Assembly (NCBI GenBank): GCA_964551525.1
Contig: CAZKCH010000002.1
Span: 1-56,260 of the forward strand
Origin: GWA2-46-15 sp964551525
GTDB lineage: Bacteria > Patescibacteriota > Minisyncoccia > Minisyncoccales > GWA2-46-15
DNA length: 56,260 nucleotides
Reading direction: 5' to 3'
Every line of letters starts with the position of its first letter. Within the stretch, counting starts at the first letter, position 1. Below are positions 16,872 to 25,209 of the stretch, one piece after another. Position numbers and translations under genes: made by a program. Under the pieces are notes generated by a model, which saw nothing but the letters and a program-made list of their open reading frames with translations, did no database searches and was not told where the DNA came from.

Positions 16872-18061
16872 TCGCCGGACTCGACATCGGCACTAATTCC
16901 ATAAAAATTCTTTTGGCGCTGAAAAAGCCCGGGGAAAGCGATTTAGCTGTTGTCAGTCAGGCCGAGGTTCAAAATTTGGGCATGAGGAAGGGCGTGGTCA
17001 TTAATTCGGATGAAGTTTCTTCCCGCCTCCGCCAAGTCATTGATTTTTGTCAGAAGGATCTGGCGAAAAAGCATTTTTTAGTGAATGTTAATATCAACGG
17101 CAGCCATTTGGGATTTTTGTCCAGCCGGGGCCTAGTTTCTGTTTCTCGGGCTGACCAGCGCATTTCCGAAACCGATATTGAAAGGGCGTTGCAAGCGAGC
17201 AAGGCGATTTCTTTGTCTGCCAACCAGGAAATCATTGATGTTTTCCCGCAAGAATTTATCATTGATGGTCAGCCGGGCATTAAACAGGCCGAAGGCCTGC
17301 GCGGCATCCGTCTGGAAGCAAAAACATTGTGTTTGACTGTTTTTGCCCCTTATTTCAAAAATTTAACCGATGCCGTTTGCAATGCGGACTTGGAAATCAA
17401 TCAAATCATTCCTTCAATTTTAGCTTCTTGCCGGGCCGTGCTTGATCCGAAAGAAAAAGAATTGGGAGTGGCAGTGGTGGAAATCGGCGCCGGCACCACG
17501 GGTTTGGCGGTTTACGAAGAGGGTAGTTTGATTCAGGCAACGGTTTTTCCGATCGGCGCTAATAATATCACCAATGACATTGCCATTGTTTTGAAAACCG
17601 ATATTGAAATGGCCGAACAGATTAAAAAGGACTTTGCCGGTTTCAATTTAAGAAAGAAGGGCTCGATCAAAGACAAAAAGTTTAGAACCGGACACGGGTT
17701 TTCCCAAAAAGTTTTGAATAAAGTGGTGGAGGCGAGAACAAAAGAGATTTTCGAAGAAATAATGAAAGAGCTCAAAAGAATAAATAAAACCAAATTGCCT
17801 TCCGGTATTGTTTTCACCGGCGGCGGGGCAAAGATGAATAAAATTATTGATTTCGCCAAAAAAGAATTAAAGCTTCCCTGCCGTTTGGGCTCAGTAAAAG
17901 GGTTTGCTCCTCAAATAGAAGATCCGTCAATGGCGGTGGTCGCCGGGCTGATCTTAGAGGGCGCCAGCGCTTTTGAGGGCGAGGACAAAGAGAGGTTTTC
18001 TTTACCGGCTAAAAGTGTCATAAAAAGAATAAAGAACATCTTCCGCATTTTTATACCCTAA
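16853..18061 (+). CDS. ftsA: Cell division protein FtsA
   Basis: 402 aa actin-like ATPase that tethers FtsZ to the membrane. The phosphate-1 motif is AGLDIGTNSIKI, the adenosine motif IVFTGGGAKMNKI, and the SHS2/1C domain lies at ~85-165. The phosphate-2 motif reads EIGAGTTGLAVY, so the conserved first Asp is Glu and the trailing Asp is Gly compared with the usual DIGGGTTD. The tail ends with a basic, hydrophobic segment (KSVIKRIKNIFRIF) that fits an amphipathic membrane-targeting helix. ftsZ follows 6 nt later. Confidence 0.9.
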   Translation: MLSGHLIAGLDIGTNSIKILLALKKPGESDLAVVSQAEVQNLGMRKGVVINSDEVSSRLRQVIDFCQKDLAKKHFLVNVNINGSHLGFLSSRGLVSVSRADQRISETDIERALQASKAISLSANQEIIDVFPQEFIIDGQPGIKQAEGLRGIRLEAKTLCLTVFAPYFKNLTDAVCNADLEINQIIPSILASCRAVLDPKEKELGVAVVEIGAGTTGLAVYEEGSLIQATVFPIGANNITNDIAIVLKTDIEMAEQIKKDFAGFNLRKKGSIKDKKFRTGHGFSQKVLNKVVEARTKEIFEEIMKELKRINKTKLPSGIVFTGGGAKMNKIIDFAKKELKLPCRLGSVKGFAPQIEDPSMAVVAGLILEGASAFEGEDKERFSLPAKSVIKRIKNIFRIFIP

Positions 18062-18067
18062 TTAATA

Positions 18068-19012
18068 ATGATGGCGAGGTTGATTCCTAAAATTAAAATT
18101 ATCGGCGTTGGCGGCGCCGGCGGCAATGCCATCACCCGGATGGCGAGGTTCAAGATTCCCCACGTTGAACTGGTGGTGATTAATACTGACAGCCAAGATT
18201 TGAAAAAATCAATGGCGCAGACAAAACTAAGGATTGGCCGGGAATTGACTCATGGTTTGGGCGCGGGCATGAACCCAGTTATCGGCAGAAAATCAGCCGA
18301 GGAACAGAAGCAGGAAATCGAAGAAATATTAAAAGGCAGTGACTTGGTTTTTTTGGCCGCCGGATTCGGCGGCGGCACGGGCACGGGCGCCACGCCGGTT
18401 ATTGCCGAGATTGCTAAAACCCTTGGCATCCTCACTATCGCCGTTATTACCAAGCCGTTTTTCTTTGAAGGCGCTTCCCGGAAAGCAATTGCTTTGCAGG
18501 GTATCAGAGAGCTTCAGGATAAAGTTGATAGTTTGCTTTTGATTTCCAATGACAAATTAATTTCCTTGGTTGAAAAAAATACCTCGCTGGCAAAAGCGTT
18601 TTTGCTCGCTGATGAAATTCTCCATCAGGCCATTGTTTCTTTGGTTGACTTGATTTTGCGTCCCTCCTTGGTGGCGATCAGTTTCGCCGATATTAGAACG
18701 ATTATTAAAAATTCCGGCAAGGCGTTTTTCGGCCAGGGTTTCGGCAGCGGCCAGAATCGGGCCCAAGAAGCAGTGGTGCGGGCCTTAAACTCACCTCTTT
18801 TAGAAAGTTCGCCGGAAGCCGCCACTAAAATTTTATTTAACATCAGCGCCCGGAATTTAAAACTTTCGGAAATCGACGCCGTTGCTTCCGCGGCGACGAA
18901 AAATATTTTGCCGGAAACAAAAGTTATTTTCGGCGCCCGGGAAGATCAGTCGTTAAAACCGGAAGAAATGAAAGTGACCTTAATTGCCACCGGCTTTCCC
19001 CGCAAAAATTAG
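18068..19012 (+). CDS. ftsZ: FtsZ, short form with altered T7 loop
   Basis: 314 aa tubulin-like GTPase. The nucleotide-binding half is normal (IGVGGAGGNAI, NTDSQDL, AGFGGGTGTGATP). Two features are unusual. The T7 synergy loop, NVDFAD in E. coli, reads AISFAD: Asn207 and Asp209 equivalents are Ala and Ser, only Asp212 is kept. The protein ends right after the core (VTLIATGFPRKN), so the flexible linker and the conserved FtsA-binding tail are missing. It is still paired with ftsA, so it is probably the division FtsZ of this lineage, or an FtsZ paralogue. Confidence 0.9.
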   Translation: MMARLIPKIKIIGVGGAGGNAITRMARFKIPHVELVVINTDSQDLKKSMAQTKLRIGRELTHGLGAGMNPVIGRKSAEEQKQEIEEILKGSDLVFLAAGFGGGTGTGATPVIAEIAKTLGILTIAVITKPFFFEGASRKAIALQGIRELQDKVDSLLLISNDKLISLVEKNTSLAKAFLLADEILHQAIVSLVDLILRPSLVAISFADIRTIIKNSGKAFFGQGFGSGQNRAQEAVVRALNSPLLESSPEAATKILFNISARNLKLSEIDAVASAATKNILPETKVIFGAREDQSLKPEEMKVTLIATGFPRKN

Positions 19013-19053
19013 GAAAAGAAGGGTGTGGACAACCGCCTTTTTTCCCTTTAATT

Positions 19054-19078
19054 CGCCGGGTTTGCCCGGTTTTTTTGT
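19054..19078 (+). terminator. Intrinsic terminator after ftsZ
   Basis: CCGGG, loop TTTG, CCCGG, followed by eight T. Confidence 0.85.
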
Positions 19079-19098
19079 TCTGGTAGAATGTATTAATA

Positions 19099-19118
19099 CC
19101 CCCCGCCAAGGCGGGGGG
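19099..19118 (+). promoter_or_regulatory. Strong GC hairpin in nrdD leader
   Basis: CCCCCCGCC and GGCGGGGGG separated by AA, with flanking ATTAATA and TAATAAT. It lies 26 nt before the nrdD ATG, downstream of a possible TTGCCC-16-TAGAAT promoter. Role unknown; no T-tract follows. Confidence 0.6.
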
Positions 19119-19143
19119 CGCGGTAATAATAAATTAAGAAAAA

Positions 19144-22100
19144 ATGCAAAACAAGATAGAAAAAGTGGAAAAGAGAAGCGGGGCGATTGTTGATTTTGAC
19201 AAAAAGCGTATTGAAGAAGTTGTCCATAAGGCGTTGACGGCCACCACCGAAGGCAATGGCAACCGATCAAAAAAAATAGCCGATCGGGTAACACAGATTT
19301 TGAATCGGCGCTTCAAAGCCGGCGAAATTCCTCACGTGGAAAAAATTCAGGATATCGTTGAGGAGGTTTTAATTTTGGAAGGATTGGTGGAAACGGCGCG
19401 GGCTTATATTCTTTACCGCGAGCAGAGGAGAAGAATTAGAGAATCAGTGACGACGATGGACGAAGCGGGCGCGGCGATTGATAAATATATTCAGGAAGTG
19501 GATTGGCAAGTGAAAGAAAATGCCAATATGACTTATTCTTTGCAGGGACTGAATCAATACACGGTTGCTTTTGTTTCCAAAAAATATTGGCTGAATAAAA
19601 TTTATCCCAAGGAGGTCAGGGAGGCGGCGGCCCGCGAGGATTTTCACGTCCATAATCTTGACACCCTCGCTTGTTATACGTTCTTCGGCAAAGAGACGGT
19701 GGTGGCGAAACTTGATAACCAAATTAAATTAATCTCTTTAAAAGATCTTTATGATGAACTTTCTTCACCAGAAGTTATTTTAAACAAAACAGACGGAGTT
19801 TGCGCTAAGCGCCCTAAGAACCTCTATGTTTTAGATCGAAATGGTTGGACTATGGTCCGACGAATGGTTGAAAAGCGCAAGAAAAGGGAAATGAGATTTA
19901 TCAAATCGGAACAGGGTAGGAGTGTGATTGTGACCGATAATCATCCTTTCATTTCGCAATTTGGGAAAAACGAAGTTGAGATCGTGGCCGAGAATATTAA
20001 GGAAGGGAAGGACTCAGCCCTTTCGGTATTTTTACCCAATTTGCTAAAGTCGGAAAAATTATTTCGCCGTAAAAATATTTATTTAGCTGAGGAGTTGATG
20101 GCGATAGGCTGCCGTGATTTTTTTCTGGAGGGATTTTCCGCAACCGGCTTTACTGAAAAATGGCATGGCTCTCTAAGAACCAAAGGAACAATTAGCACGT
20201 CAAACAGCGCCAATGGTTTAAATAATAATTTAGAGCTTAGCGAGAATTTAGGCTACTTGGTTGGTATTTTTATCGCTGAGGGCAATTATCATGCCTGGCG
20301 GTTACAGATTACAAATAGCGATAAGGCGATTATTAATAAAGTCCGGGCAATCTGCGCCGACTTAGGGATAAGAACCTATTTAAGTTCAGTTGAAGACAAG
20401 ACAACGCAGGTCTCTATTAATTGCAGTACTTTAAAGTTGGTTTTTGAAAAAGTTTTTCGAATAAAAGATTTAAGTCGAAATAAAAACCTGCCTCAAGATA
20501 TTTTGACTTATAATCTTGATTTCGTCCGCGGCATAATCGCTGGCATTATCGATGGCGATGGAACAACCGATCCTTACAATAAAGCGAACAGTGCTTCTCA
20601 AATCTTGATTCGTGTTTCTTCGCGGACAATGCTTGAACAAATAGCGACGTTGCTTCAATTTCTTGGTATTGTTGGGCGAGATGGGGTAAGCATTGAAGAC
20701 ATCGGTAAGGTAAACTATTACAAGGGGAAAAAGATCGTTCAGAATTATCCCATCTACAGATTAGTTTTTTCTAAAAAGGAAGGAGTCGTACTCCCGTCTT
20801 TCAAATATAGAAAAGCAAGGGTAGCGACGAAACATTGGCGCGCTGATGAATATAGATGGAATAAAATTGCTTGTAATAAAATTACCACTATTCTCGACAA
20901 GACGATTTATGATATCACTACTGATTCAGGCACCTTTATTTGCAATGGGCTTCTTGTTCATAACTGTATGGGGTGGGATTTGTATGATTTATTATTGCGG
21001 GGATTTGGCGGGGCTCCCGGCAAAATTGAAAGCCGGCCGCCGAAGCATTTCCGGACCGCCTTGGGCCAATTGGTGAATTTCTTTTTTACGCTTCAGGGCG
21101 AGACCGCCGGCGCCAACGCCGTTTCTAATTTCGACACTTTGCTGGCACCTTTTATTCGTTACGACAAACTTGATTATCCGCAGATAAAACAGGCGATGCA
21201 GGAATTTCTTTACAACTGCATGGTGCCGACGCGCGTCGGTTTTCAAACTCCTTTTCTCAATGTTTCTTTGGATATTAAAATTCCCGACTTTTTAAAAAAC
21301 CAGCCGGTGCTCATCGGCGGTTTGCCGCAAAAAGAAACCTATGGCGAGTTTCAGGAAGAAGTGAATTTGTTTATTAAGGCGTTTTATGAAACCTTGATGG
21401 AAGGCGATGCCCGGGGCCGGGTTTTTACCTTTCCGATTCCGACCGTTTCCATTACCAAGGGTTTTGATTGGGATAATCCGATTTTGGATCCGCTTTGGGA
21501 GGCGACGGCGAAATACGGCGTCAATTACTTTTCCAATTTCATCCATTCCGACATGAAACCAGACGATGTGAAAAGTATGTGTTGTCGGCTTCGCCTCGAT
21601 AAGCGTGAGCTCTACAAAAGAGGCGGCGGGCTTTTTGGCGCCAATCCCTTAACCGGTTCGATCGGCGTCATCACGATTAATATGCCGCGGATCGGCTATC
21701 TGGCCAAAACCAAAAAGGACTTTTTCGATCGTTTGGGAAAGTTAATGGACTTGGCCAAAGAGTCGTTGGAGATAAAAAGAAAGGCCTTAGATAATTTTAT
21801 TGAAAAAGGCCTTTATCCTTATTCGCGCCATTATCTCGAAGGGGTGAAGAAAATTCGAGGTAGTTATTACGGCAACCATTTTGCCACCATCGGATTGTTG
21901 GGTATGAACGAATGCCTGATGAATTTTTTGGGAGAAAATATTGGTTCGAAAAGGGGCAGGAAATTTGCCCTGGAGGTTTTGGATTTTATGAGAGAGAGGA
22001 TTATTAAATACCAGGAAGAAACCGGCAACATGTATAATTTGGAAGCGACGCCGGCCGAAGGCACGAGTTTCCGCCAGGCGAAAGTGGATAAAGAAACGTA

Positions 22101-22536
22101 TCCCGATATTATTACTGCCGGCACCAATCAAACGCCGTATTATACCAATAGCACTCAATTGCCGGTTGATTTTACCGATGATATTTTTGAGGCCTTAAAG
22201 CTTCAGGACGAAATTCAGTGCCGTTATACGGGCGGAACAACTATGCATTTGTTTTTAGGCGAAAGAATTTCGGACGTTCAAAGCGCCAAGGCCTTGGTGA
22301 AAAAAGTGTTTGAGAATTTCCGTTTGCCATACATCACCTTAACGCCGACGTTTTCCGTTTGCCCCAGCCATGGCTATCTGGATGGCGAACATTTTGAGTG
22401 TCCTCACTGCATTATTAAACAGCCCTGCGAAGTTTATTCCCGGATTGTCGGCTACATCAGGCCTGTGAATCAGTGGCATTTGGGCAAGCAACAGGAATTC
22501 CGCGACCGGAAAGTATTTAAATTGGTCTCAAAGTGA
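19144..22536 (+). CDS. nrdD: Anaerobic (class III) ribonucleotide reductase NrdD with intein
   Basis: 1130 aa precursor; removing the 431-aa intein leaves a 699-aa reductase. It has an N-terminal ATP-cone (EKRSGAIVDFDKKRI) and the NrdD core with MCCRLRLD. The C-terminal zinc site is CPSHGYLDG with CPHC. The glycyl-radical motif is RIVGY (Gly1103 of the precursor). The enzyme reduces NTPs to dNTPs and works only without oxygen, pointing to an anaerobic or microaerobic lifestyle. Activation needs NrdG, encoded next with a start overlapping this stop. The leader has a GC hairpin. Confidence 0.96.
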   Translation: MQNKIEKVEKRSGAIVDFDKKRIEEVVHKALTATTEGNGNRSKKIADRVTQILNRRFKAGEIPHVEKIQDIVEEVLILEGLVETARAYILYREQRRRIRESVTTMDEAGAAIDKYIQEVDWQVKENANMTYSLQGLNQYTVAFVSKKYWLNKIYPKEVREAAAREDFHVHNLDTLACYTFFGKETVVAKLDNQIKLISLKDLYDELSSPEVILNKTDGVCAKRPKNLYVLDRNGWTMVRRMVEKRKKREMRFIKSEQGRSVIVTDNHPFISQFGKNEVEIVAENIKEGKDSALSVFLPNLLKSEKLFRRKNIYLAEELMAIGCRDFFLEGFSATGFTEKWHGSLRTKGTISTSNSANGLNNNLELSENLGYLVGIFIAEGNYHAWRLQITNSDKAIINKVRAICADLGIRTYLSSVEDKTTQVSINCSTLKLVFEKVFRIKDLSRNKNLPQDILTYNLDFVRGIIAGIIDGDGTTDPYNKANSASQILIRVSSRTMLEQIATLLQFLGIVGRDGVSIEDIGKVNYYKGKKIVQNYPIYRLVFSKKEGVVLPSFKYRKARVATKHWRADEYRWNKIACNKITTILDKTIYDITTDSGTFICNGLLVHNCMGWDLYDLLLRGFGGAPGKIESRPPKHFRTALGQLVNFFFTLQGETAGANAVSNFDTLLAPFIRYDKLDYPQIKQAMQEFLYNCMVPTRVGFQTPFLNVSLDIKIPDFLKNQPVLIGGLPQKETYGEFQEEVNLFIKAFYETLMEGDARGRVFTFPIPTVSITKGFDWDNPILDPLWEATAKYGVNYFSNFIHSDMKPDDVKSMCCRLRLDKRELYKRGGGLFGANPLTGSIGVITINMPRIGYLAKTKKDFFDRLGKLMDLAKESLEIKRKALDNFIEKGLYPYSRHYLEGVKKIRGSYYGNHFATIGLLGMNECLMNFLGENIGSKRGRKFALEVLDFMRERIIKYQEETGNMYNLEATPAEGTSFRQAKVDKETYPDIITAGTNQTPYYTNSTQLPVDFTDDIFEALKLQDEIQCRYTGGTTMHLFLGERISDVQSAKALVKKVFENFRLPYITLTPTFSVCPSHGYLDGEHFECPHCIIKQPCEVYSRIVGYIRPVNQWHLGKQQEFRDRKVFKLVSK
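19672..20964 (+). mobile_element. Intein with LAGLIDADG endonuclease in NrdD
   Basis: Residues 177-607 of the precursor. The first intein residue is Cys (CYTFFGKETVVAKL, block A). Block B is VTDNHPFIS, the two endonuclease helices are LGYLVGIFIAEG and VRGIIAGIIDGDG, and block F/G ends TFICNGLLVHN with Cys as the first residue after it. All splicing residues (Cys1, block B His, His-Asn, Cys+1) are present, so it should splice. The endonuclease acidic residues in both helices are kept, so homing may still be possible. Confidence 0.95.
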
Positions 22537-23231
22537 TCATTGGCGGGTTGCAAAAAACTACTTTAATTGACTATCCGGGCAAAGTGGCCTGCACGGTGTT
22601 TTTGGCGGGCTGTAATTTCCGCTGTCCTTGGTGTTATTCTTCGGAACTGGTTTTGCCGGAGAAGATAAAAAAACAGCCGCGGATTTCTGAAAAAGAATTT
22701 TTCCGGTTTTTGAGAGGTAAAAAAGGGTTGCTCGACGGCGTGGTCTTGTGCGGCGGTGAGCCGACTTTGAATAACGACTTGCCTGAGTTTATCAAAAAAA
22801 TTAAAGGCCTTGGTTTTTTGGTGAAATTGGATACCAATGGTAGCCGTCCAGATATGCTTAAAAAGCTTATTGGAAAGAAACTACTTGATTATATTGCCAT
22901 GGATATAAAAGCCCCGCTGGGGATAAAGTACCAAAAAGCAATCGGAGTGAAAGTTGGCTTAGAAGATATTAGAAAAAGCGTTGAGATTATTAAAAGATCG
23001 GGGATTGATTACGAATTCCGCACTACCGTGGTGCCGGGAATTCATGCCAAAAAAGATGTTATTCAAATCGCCAAAGATATTAGTCCGGCCAAGGCGTATT
23101 TTTTGCAGAACTTCCGGGCGGAAAAAAATCTTGATCCCAAATTCAAAAAAATCAGGTCTTACCCCAAGACCTTTTTAGAGGAGATAAAAAAAGAAATCAG
23201 CGGTTTTTTCGAGGTTTGCCGCGTCCGTTGA
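22533..23231 (+). CDS. nrdG: Anaerobic ribonucleotide reductase activase NrdG (radical SAM)
   Basis: 232 aa. The radical-SAM cluster motif CNFRCPWC is at ~30-37, preceded by GLQKTTLIDYPGKV as in the NrdG2/pyruvate-formate-lyase-activase-like group. GGEPTLN is the SAM-binding motif. It generates the glycyl radical on NrdD. GTG start, overlapping the nrdD stop by 4 nt; coupled translation is likely. Confidence 0.93.
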   Translation: MIIGGLQKTTLIDYPGKVACTVFLAGCNFRCPWCYSSELVLPEKIKKQPRISEKEFFRFLRGKKGLLDGVVLCGGEPTLNNDLPEFIKKIKGLGFLVKLDTNGSRPDMLKKLIGKKLLDYIAMDIKAPLGIKYQKAIGVKVGLEDIRKSVEIIKRSGIDYEFRTTVVPGIHAKKDVIQIAKDISPAKAYFLQNFRAEKNLDPKFKKIRSYPKTFLEEIKKEISGFFEVCRVR

Positions 23232-23233
23232 GT

Positions 23234-24718
23234 ATGAACAACGAATTCCCTTTCAGCAAAGCAGATATTATCTATTGGTCCTGTTTAGCTTTTATTATCG
23301 GTATTTTTATCAGTTCGTTTCTTAAAATTCCCGCGGCTTTGCTCGCGGGTTTTTTTATTTTATCCTTTGTTTTTTTGGCCTTTGGTTTTTTCCGGAAAAA
23401 GTTGTTTTTTGCTTTTGCTATTCTGCTTATCTTCTTTTGCTTAGGAATCATCCGGCACCAATCCGCCTCAAAATCATTTTCTTTATCTGAATTGAAAAAA
23501 CTTAATAATAGCGACCAAGCCATTGAATTAACAGCCGTTGTCAGCGAGGTGCCGCAAATGAGCGAAAAAAGTCAGCACTTCGAAGCCACGGTTTCGGGCC
23601 TTAATAAAGAAAAGCTGTTGATAATGACGGAAAAATATCCCGCGTTTCATTACGGCGATAAGGCAAAAATCATAGGCAAGCTGCAGCAACCGGAAAACTT
23701 TAATCAGTTTGATTATTTAAATTATTTGGCCAAAGACCGAATTTTTTCTATTGCCTATTTTCCTCAAATAGAATTTTTAAGCGCCGGCGCCGGCAATCCT
23801 ATTAAAGAAACGCTTTTCCAATTCCGGGAAGAGTTCAGTCAGACCTGGCGTCGGTTTTTATCCCCGCCGCACCTGGGCATTTTTGAGGCCCTGGTTTTTG
23901 GCGAAGAGGGGAATATTCCTGATCTTTGGAAGGAAAAACTGAATTTTGCCGGGGTCAGGCATTTAGCCGCGGTCTCGGGTATGAACATCACTATTATCGG
24001 CAGTTTGCTTTTGCCCGTTCTTTTATCATTCGGGCTTTGGCGCCAACAGTCATTGGTTTTGTCTTTGGTTTTGATCTGGGTTTACATATTAATGATCGGG
24101 GCGTCCGCTTCGGCTTTGCGCGCCGGCATCATGGTCAGTTTGTTTTTTCTCGCTCAGATATTCGGTTTGCTCGCTCGGGGAGAAAGAATTCTTGTTTTCG
24201 CCGGCTTCTTAATGCTTTGCCAAAACCCCTTGATTTTGAAAAACGACTTGGGTTTTCAATTATCTTTTCTGGCCATGGCGGGCATGATTTTTTGGCAACC
24301 GTTTTTCCAAGAAAAGGTTTTTAAAAAACTGCCGGGAAATGCCGGTTTCATTCTGTCAGCCACTTTTTCTGCCCAGGTTTTTGTTCTGCCCCTGGTTATT
24401 TACAGCTTCGATTATATCTCTTTGGTTTCGCCTTTAACAAATTTATTGCTGGCGCCGATTGTCCCTTGTTTGACTATGATTGGTTTTGTTATCGGCGGAT
24501 TAGTCATTATTTTGCCCTTTCTCGGTTCGTTGTTCTTTTGGGTTTTTTGGCTGGCCGTTGAGTTTATTTTACTGACAGTTGATTGGTCGCTGAAAATCCC
24601 TTTCAGTCATATTGCTATCAATAATATTCCCATTTGGGTTTTGCCAGCCGTTTACGCCGCTTTAATTTTTTTGACTGGAAAAATCAGCCGTAAACAGCCG
24701 CGTTTCCTCGGTCTCTAA
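23234..24718 (+). CDS. comEC: ComEC/Rec2-like DNA-uptake channel, no nuclease domain
   Basis: 494 aa polytopic membrane protein. ATG at 23234 is preferred over a TTG at 23216. After two or three N-terminal helices comes an OB-like soluble segment (~95-180). The competence domain follows, with HLAAVSGMNITIIGSLL, SASALRAGIMVSL and FQLSFLAMAGM. The C-terminal metallo-beta-lactamase domain of full ComEC is absent, as in several short ComEC proteins. It would form the inner-membrane channel for single-stranded DNA. It overlaps no pilus gene in the window. Confidence 0.88.
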   Translation: MNNEFPFSKADIIYWSCLAFIIGIFISSFLKIPAALLAGFFILSFVFLAFGFFRKKLFFAFAILLIFFCLGIIRHQSASKSFSLSELKKLNNSDQAIELTAVVSEVPQMSEKSQHFEATVSGLNKEKLLIMTEKYPAFHYGDKAKIIGKLQQPENFNQFDYLNYLAKDRIFSIAYFPQIEFLSAGAGNPIKETLFQFREEFSQTWRRFLSPPHLGIFEALVFGEEGNIPDLWKEKLNFAGVRHLAAVSGMNITIIGSLLLPVLLSFGLWRQQSLVLSLVLIWVYILMIGASASALRAGIMVSLFFLAQIFGLLARGERILVFAGFLMLCQNPLILKNDLGFQLSFLAMAGMIFWQPFFQEKVFKKLPGNAGFILSATFSAQVFVLPLVIYSFDYISLVSPLTNLLLAPIVPCLTMIGFVIGGLVIILPFLGSLFFWVFWLAVEFILLTVDWSLKIPFSHIAINNIPIWVLPAVYAALIFLTGKISRKQPRFLGL

Positions 24719-24737
24719 GGTTTCTAAAAAAATCCCA

Positions 24738-24774
24738 TCCTTGCTAATTATCCGTATGGAGTGTTAGCAAGTAT
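24738..24774 (+). repeat. 37-nt dispersed element, copy 2
   Basis: TTGCTAA and TTAGCAA form the outer inverted repeat around TCCGTATGGA. It matches the copy at 12169-12205. It sits between the comEC stop and the terminator of the convergent small gene. Confidence 0.85.
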
Positions 24775-24799
24775 GACTTTTGCATAGTGAAATAATTTC

Positions 24800-24841
24800 T
24801 TGGAAAAGAAAACAAACCGGTGTTTCCAGGACCGGTTTGTT
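24800..24841 (-). terminator. Intrinsic terminator of the 70-aa gene
   Basis: On the minus strand, AACAAACCGGT and ACCGGTTTGTT form a perfect 11-bp stem followed by TTCTTTT. Confidence 0.88.
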
Positions 24842-24847
24842 CGGGTT

Positions 24848-25060
24848 TTAGCGTTTAGTTGTGGTGACGCTCCTTTCGATTACCAGAAAGGGCTCAATCT
24901 CAATCTTGCATTTGGAATACAGGGCGAGATCGAGATCGGTCAAGAATTGTTCCCAGCCCGTGTCGTTTGCGATGTATCCGTCCGGGAGAATGATGGTGAT
25001 TTTTTCTCCCGGCTTGGCTTCCTTGAGTTTGGCGACCTGTTCTGTGAGGGTCGCGCTCAT
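24848..25060 (-). CDS. Small hypothetical protein (70 aa)
   Basis: Not recognised. It is soluble and mixed-charge, with no Cys and no membrane segment; LKEAKPGEKITIILPDGYI is the most ordered-looking part. It is supported as a real gene by a perfect AAAGGAGG Shine-Dalgarno 5 nt before the ATG and its own terminator. Its upstream region (CTTG, T-run, GCGG, TAGGGT, AATTCG, AAAGGAGGC) resembles that of the unrelated 78-aa gene at 40673. A copy of the 43-nt hairpin repeat begins 60 nt upstream of the ATG. Confidence 0.75.
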   Translation of the reverse strand: MSATLTEQVAKLKEAKPGEKITIILPDGYIANDTGWEQFLTDLDLALYSKCKIEIEPFLVIERSVTTTKR

Positions 25061-25119
25061 TCGAGCCTCCTTTCCGAATTGACCCTATCAAATCCGCAAA
25101 AAAACAAGCCTTTTAACTT

Positions 25120-25162
25120 GACCGTAGTAAAAATTTCACGATCGTGAGATTCTTACTAAGGT
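25120..25162 (+). repeat. 43-nt hairpin repeat, copy A
   Basis: GACCGTAGT, 9 variable nt, ACGATCGTG, 8 variable nt, ACTAAGGT. Its variable arms (AAAAATTTC and AGATTCTT) differ from those of the other copies but still pair with one mismatch and one wobble. Confidence 0.9.
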
Positions 25163-25197
25163 GGAACGGGGGCTATTTTTAATTTGGCAGAAATTGG

Positions 25198-25203
25198 TAG
25201 AAT
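25198..25203 (+). promoter_or_regulatory. -10 box for leaderless glycosyltransferase operon
   Basis: TAGAAT ending 6 nt before the ATG at 25210, the same spacing as at glyA, lepB, clpB and the GxxExxY gene. The -35 region is weak. Confidence 0.45.
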
Positions 25204-25209
25204 AGAGTA

